From: BJGV01 sp964194745
GTDB taxonomy: Bacteria; Pseudomonadota; Gammaproteobacteria; Burkholderiales; Nitrosomonadaceae
DNA length: 64,000 nucleotides
Assembly: GCA_965248035.1 (NCBI GenBank)
Contig: OZ252054.1
Location: 992,001-1,056,000, forward strand
Direction: 5' to 3'
Each line of letters opens with the position of its first letter. Within the stretch, counting starts at the first letter, position 1. The notes beneath the pieces are model-generated. The model saw only the letters and a list, made by a program, of their open reading frames with translations. It was not told the origin of the DNA and ran no database searches. Positions 63,268 through 64,000 of the stretch are shown piece after piece. Position numbers and translations under genes: made by a program.

Positions 63268-63660
63268 ATGAGCACATATTATAATTATGGTACCGGTCGG
63301 CGTAAGAGTGCTGTAGCTCGGGTATTCATGAAACCAGGTAAAGGAGTGATCGTTATCAATCATAAATTAGTCGATGAATTTTTCTCACGTGAAACTGGTC
63401 GCATGATAGTTCGTCAACCACTTGAATTGACAGGAAATCTAAAAACTTTTGACATCATGGTGAATATTTATGGTGGTGGTGAATCTGGACAAGCGGATGC
63501 GGTACGTCATGGCATTACTCGTGCGCTTATTGATTATGATGAAACACTCAGGCCTGTATTGAGAAAGGCGGGGCTAGTCACGCGAGATGCGCGTGAAGTA
63601 GAGCGGAAAAAAGTAGGTTTGCGCAAGGCGCGTAGGCGTAAGCAGTTCTCTAAACGCTAA
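63268..63660 (+). CDS. rpsI: 30S ribosomal protein S9
   Basis: 130 residues, standard length. TGRRKSAVARVFMKPGKGVI at the start, GGGESGQADAVRHGITRALI in the middle and the basic tail KKVGLRKARRRKQFSKR that reaches into the decoding site. Co-transcribed with rplM; a strong terminator follows 14 bp after the stop. Confidence 0.98.
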   Translation: MSTYYNYGTGRRKSAVARVFMKPGKGVIVINHKLVDEFFSRETGRMIVRQPLELTGNLKTFDIMVNIYGGGESGQADAVRHGITRALIDYDETLRPVLRKAGLVTRDAREVERKKVGLRKARRRKQFSKR

Positions 63661-63673
63661 TGTTTTGCATAAT

Positions 63674-63705
63674 AAAAAAGCCGCCAACTTCTGGCGGCTT
63701 TTTTG
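63674..63705 (+). terminator. Rho-independent terminator of rplM-rpsI
   Basis: A-run, AGCCGCCA-ACTTC-TGGCGGCT, then a T-run. Perfect 8-bp stem right after rpsI; the symmetrical A/T runs let it act on both strands. Confidence 0.9.
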
Positions 63706-63799
63706 TTTGTTGCTTATAATTATTAGACTTATTTTTTTATGAAACGTGGACAGGAATTAATACTGACTTCGCTTGTCCAATAAATCGTTTGGGAATTTT

Positions 63800-64000
63800 A
63801 TGATTACAGTTGGAATTGTTGGTGGGACTGGTTATACCGGTGTTGAGTTACTGCGTATATTGTTACAGCATCCTGAGGTAAGCATACAAGCGATAACTTC
63901 GCGCAAAGAGACGGGGATGGCTGTAGCCGAGTTATTCCCCAGTTTGCGTGGAAGGATAGCGCTAAAATTTTGTGATCCAGCTGATGCTAAGCTGGACAAA
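63800..64000 (+). CDS. argC: N-acetyl-gamma-glutamyl-phosphate reductase, 5' part
   Basis: 67 codons to the window edge. MITVGIVGGTGYTGVELLRI carries the NAD(P)-binding GxxGYTGxEL signature of ArgC, followed by LLQHPEVSIQAITSRKETGM. It reduces N-acetylglutamyl phosphate in arginine biosynthesis. The order rplM, rpsI, argC is known from Nitrosomonas-type betaproteobacteria. The rest lies outside the window. Confidence 0.93.
   Translation, partial: MITVGIVGGTGYTGVELLRILLQHPEVSIQAITSRKETGMAVAELFPSLRGRIALKFCDPADAKLDK

Overview
The window looks like a chromosomal segment of a low-to-moderate-GC betaproteobacterium, most likely Nitrosomonas-like (Nitrosomonadales). This is inferred from the core block at the right end (dnaE, then rplM-rpsI-argC), Lys tRNA remnants of betaproteobacterial type and the style of the housekeeping proteins; no rRNA or intact tRNA is present to settle it.

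Layout. 1-4.6 kb: a frameshifted HTTM/DCC membrane protein, a broken hypothetical gene, a secreted propeller protein and a small membrane protein. 5-16.6 kb: a polysaccharide/O-antigen type island on the minus strand: a sugar O-methyltransferase with two frameshifts, an RffA/WecE-type amino-sugar transaminase, several SAM methyltransferases, GtrA, a glycosidase-like propeller, a NeuD/PglD-like acyltransferase, a PhyH-type dioxygenase, a GT2 with membrane tail and WbqC. 16.8-21.8 kb: a CotH-like/beta-helix protein, a DUF4956 membrane protein and a VTC-domain protein, a recurring but poorly understood trio. 22-25.7 kb: a GT-C type transferase, a GT2 and decayed genes ending at a tRNA-Lys 3' scar.

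26.4-46.7 kb is a rearranged region. A module of a GT-C glycosyltransferase plus a small membrane-anchored adhesin-E-like protein occurs three times (two copies nearly identical, the third a mosaic). Scraps of a Wzx flippase, a GT2, a CotH-like gene and further module pieces lie between. A complete IS1595-type transposon (29363-32115; 51-bp terminal inverted repeats, 8-bp target duplication) carries four genes overlapping by 4 bp each: transposase, DNA methyltransferase with an in-frame 10-G tract, restriction endonuclease and a 59-residue ORF. Between module copies lies a more GC-rich operon (32.5-36.6 kb): polyprenyl-phosphate GT2, DprE1-like oxidase, DprE2-like reductase and a YbhN-type membrane protein, which together could make and export an epimerised lipid-linked sugar that the GT-C enzymes might use. 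The region closes with a truncated tyrosine recombinase directly abutting a tRNA-Lys(TTT) 3' fragment.

46.7-64 kb is more ordinary: Tat-type polysaccharide deacetylase, frameshifted gamma-glutamyltransferase, cupins, desaturase, Sel1-repeat protein, beta-carbonic anhydrase, Dps, adhesin-E protein, a FabF-like synthase with its own ACP, a YheT-type hydrolase, dnaE, rplM-rpsI (clear promoter and terminator) and the start of argC. About ten copies of a 32-bp palindrome are scattered in intergenic gaps across the window. Frameshifts and gene remnants are unusually frequent; some may be assembly errors, but remnants interrupted in several ways are real decay.
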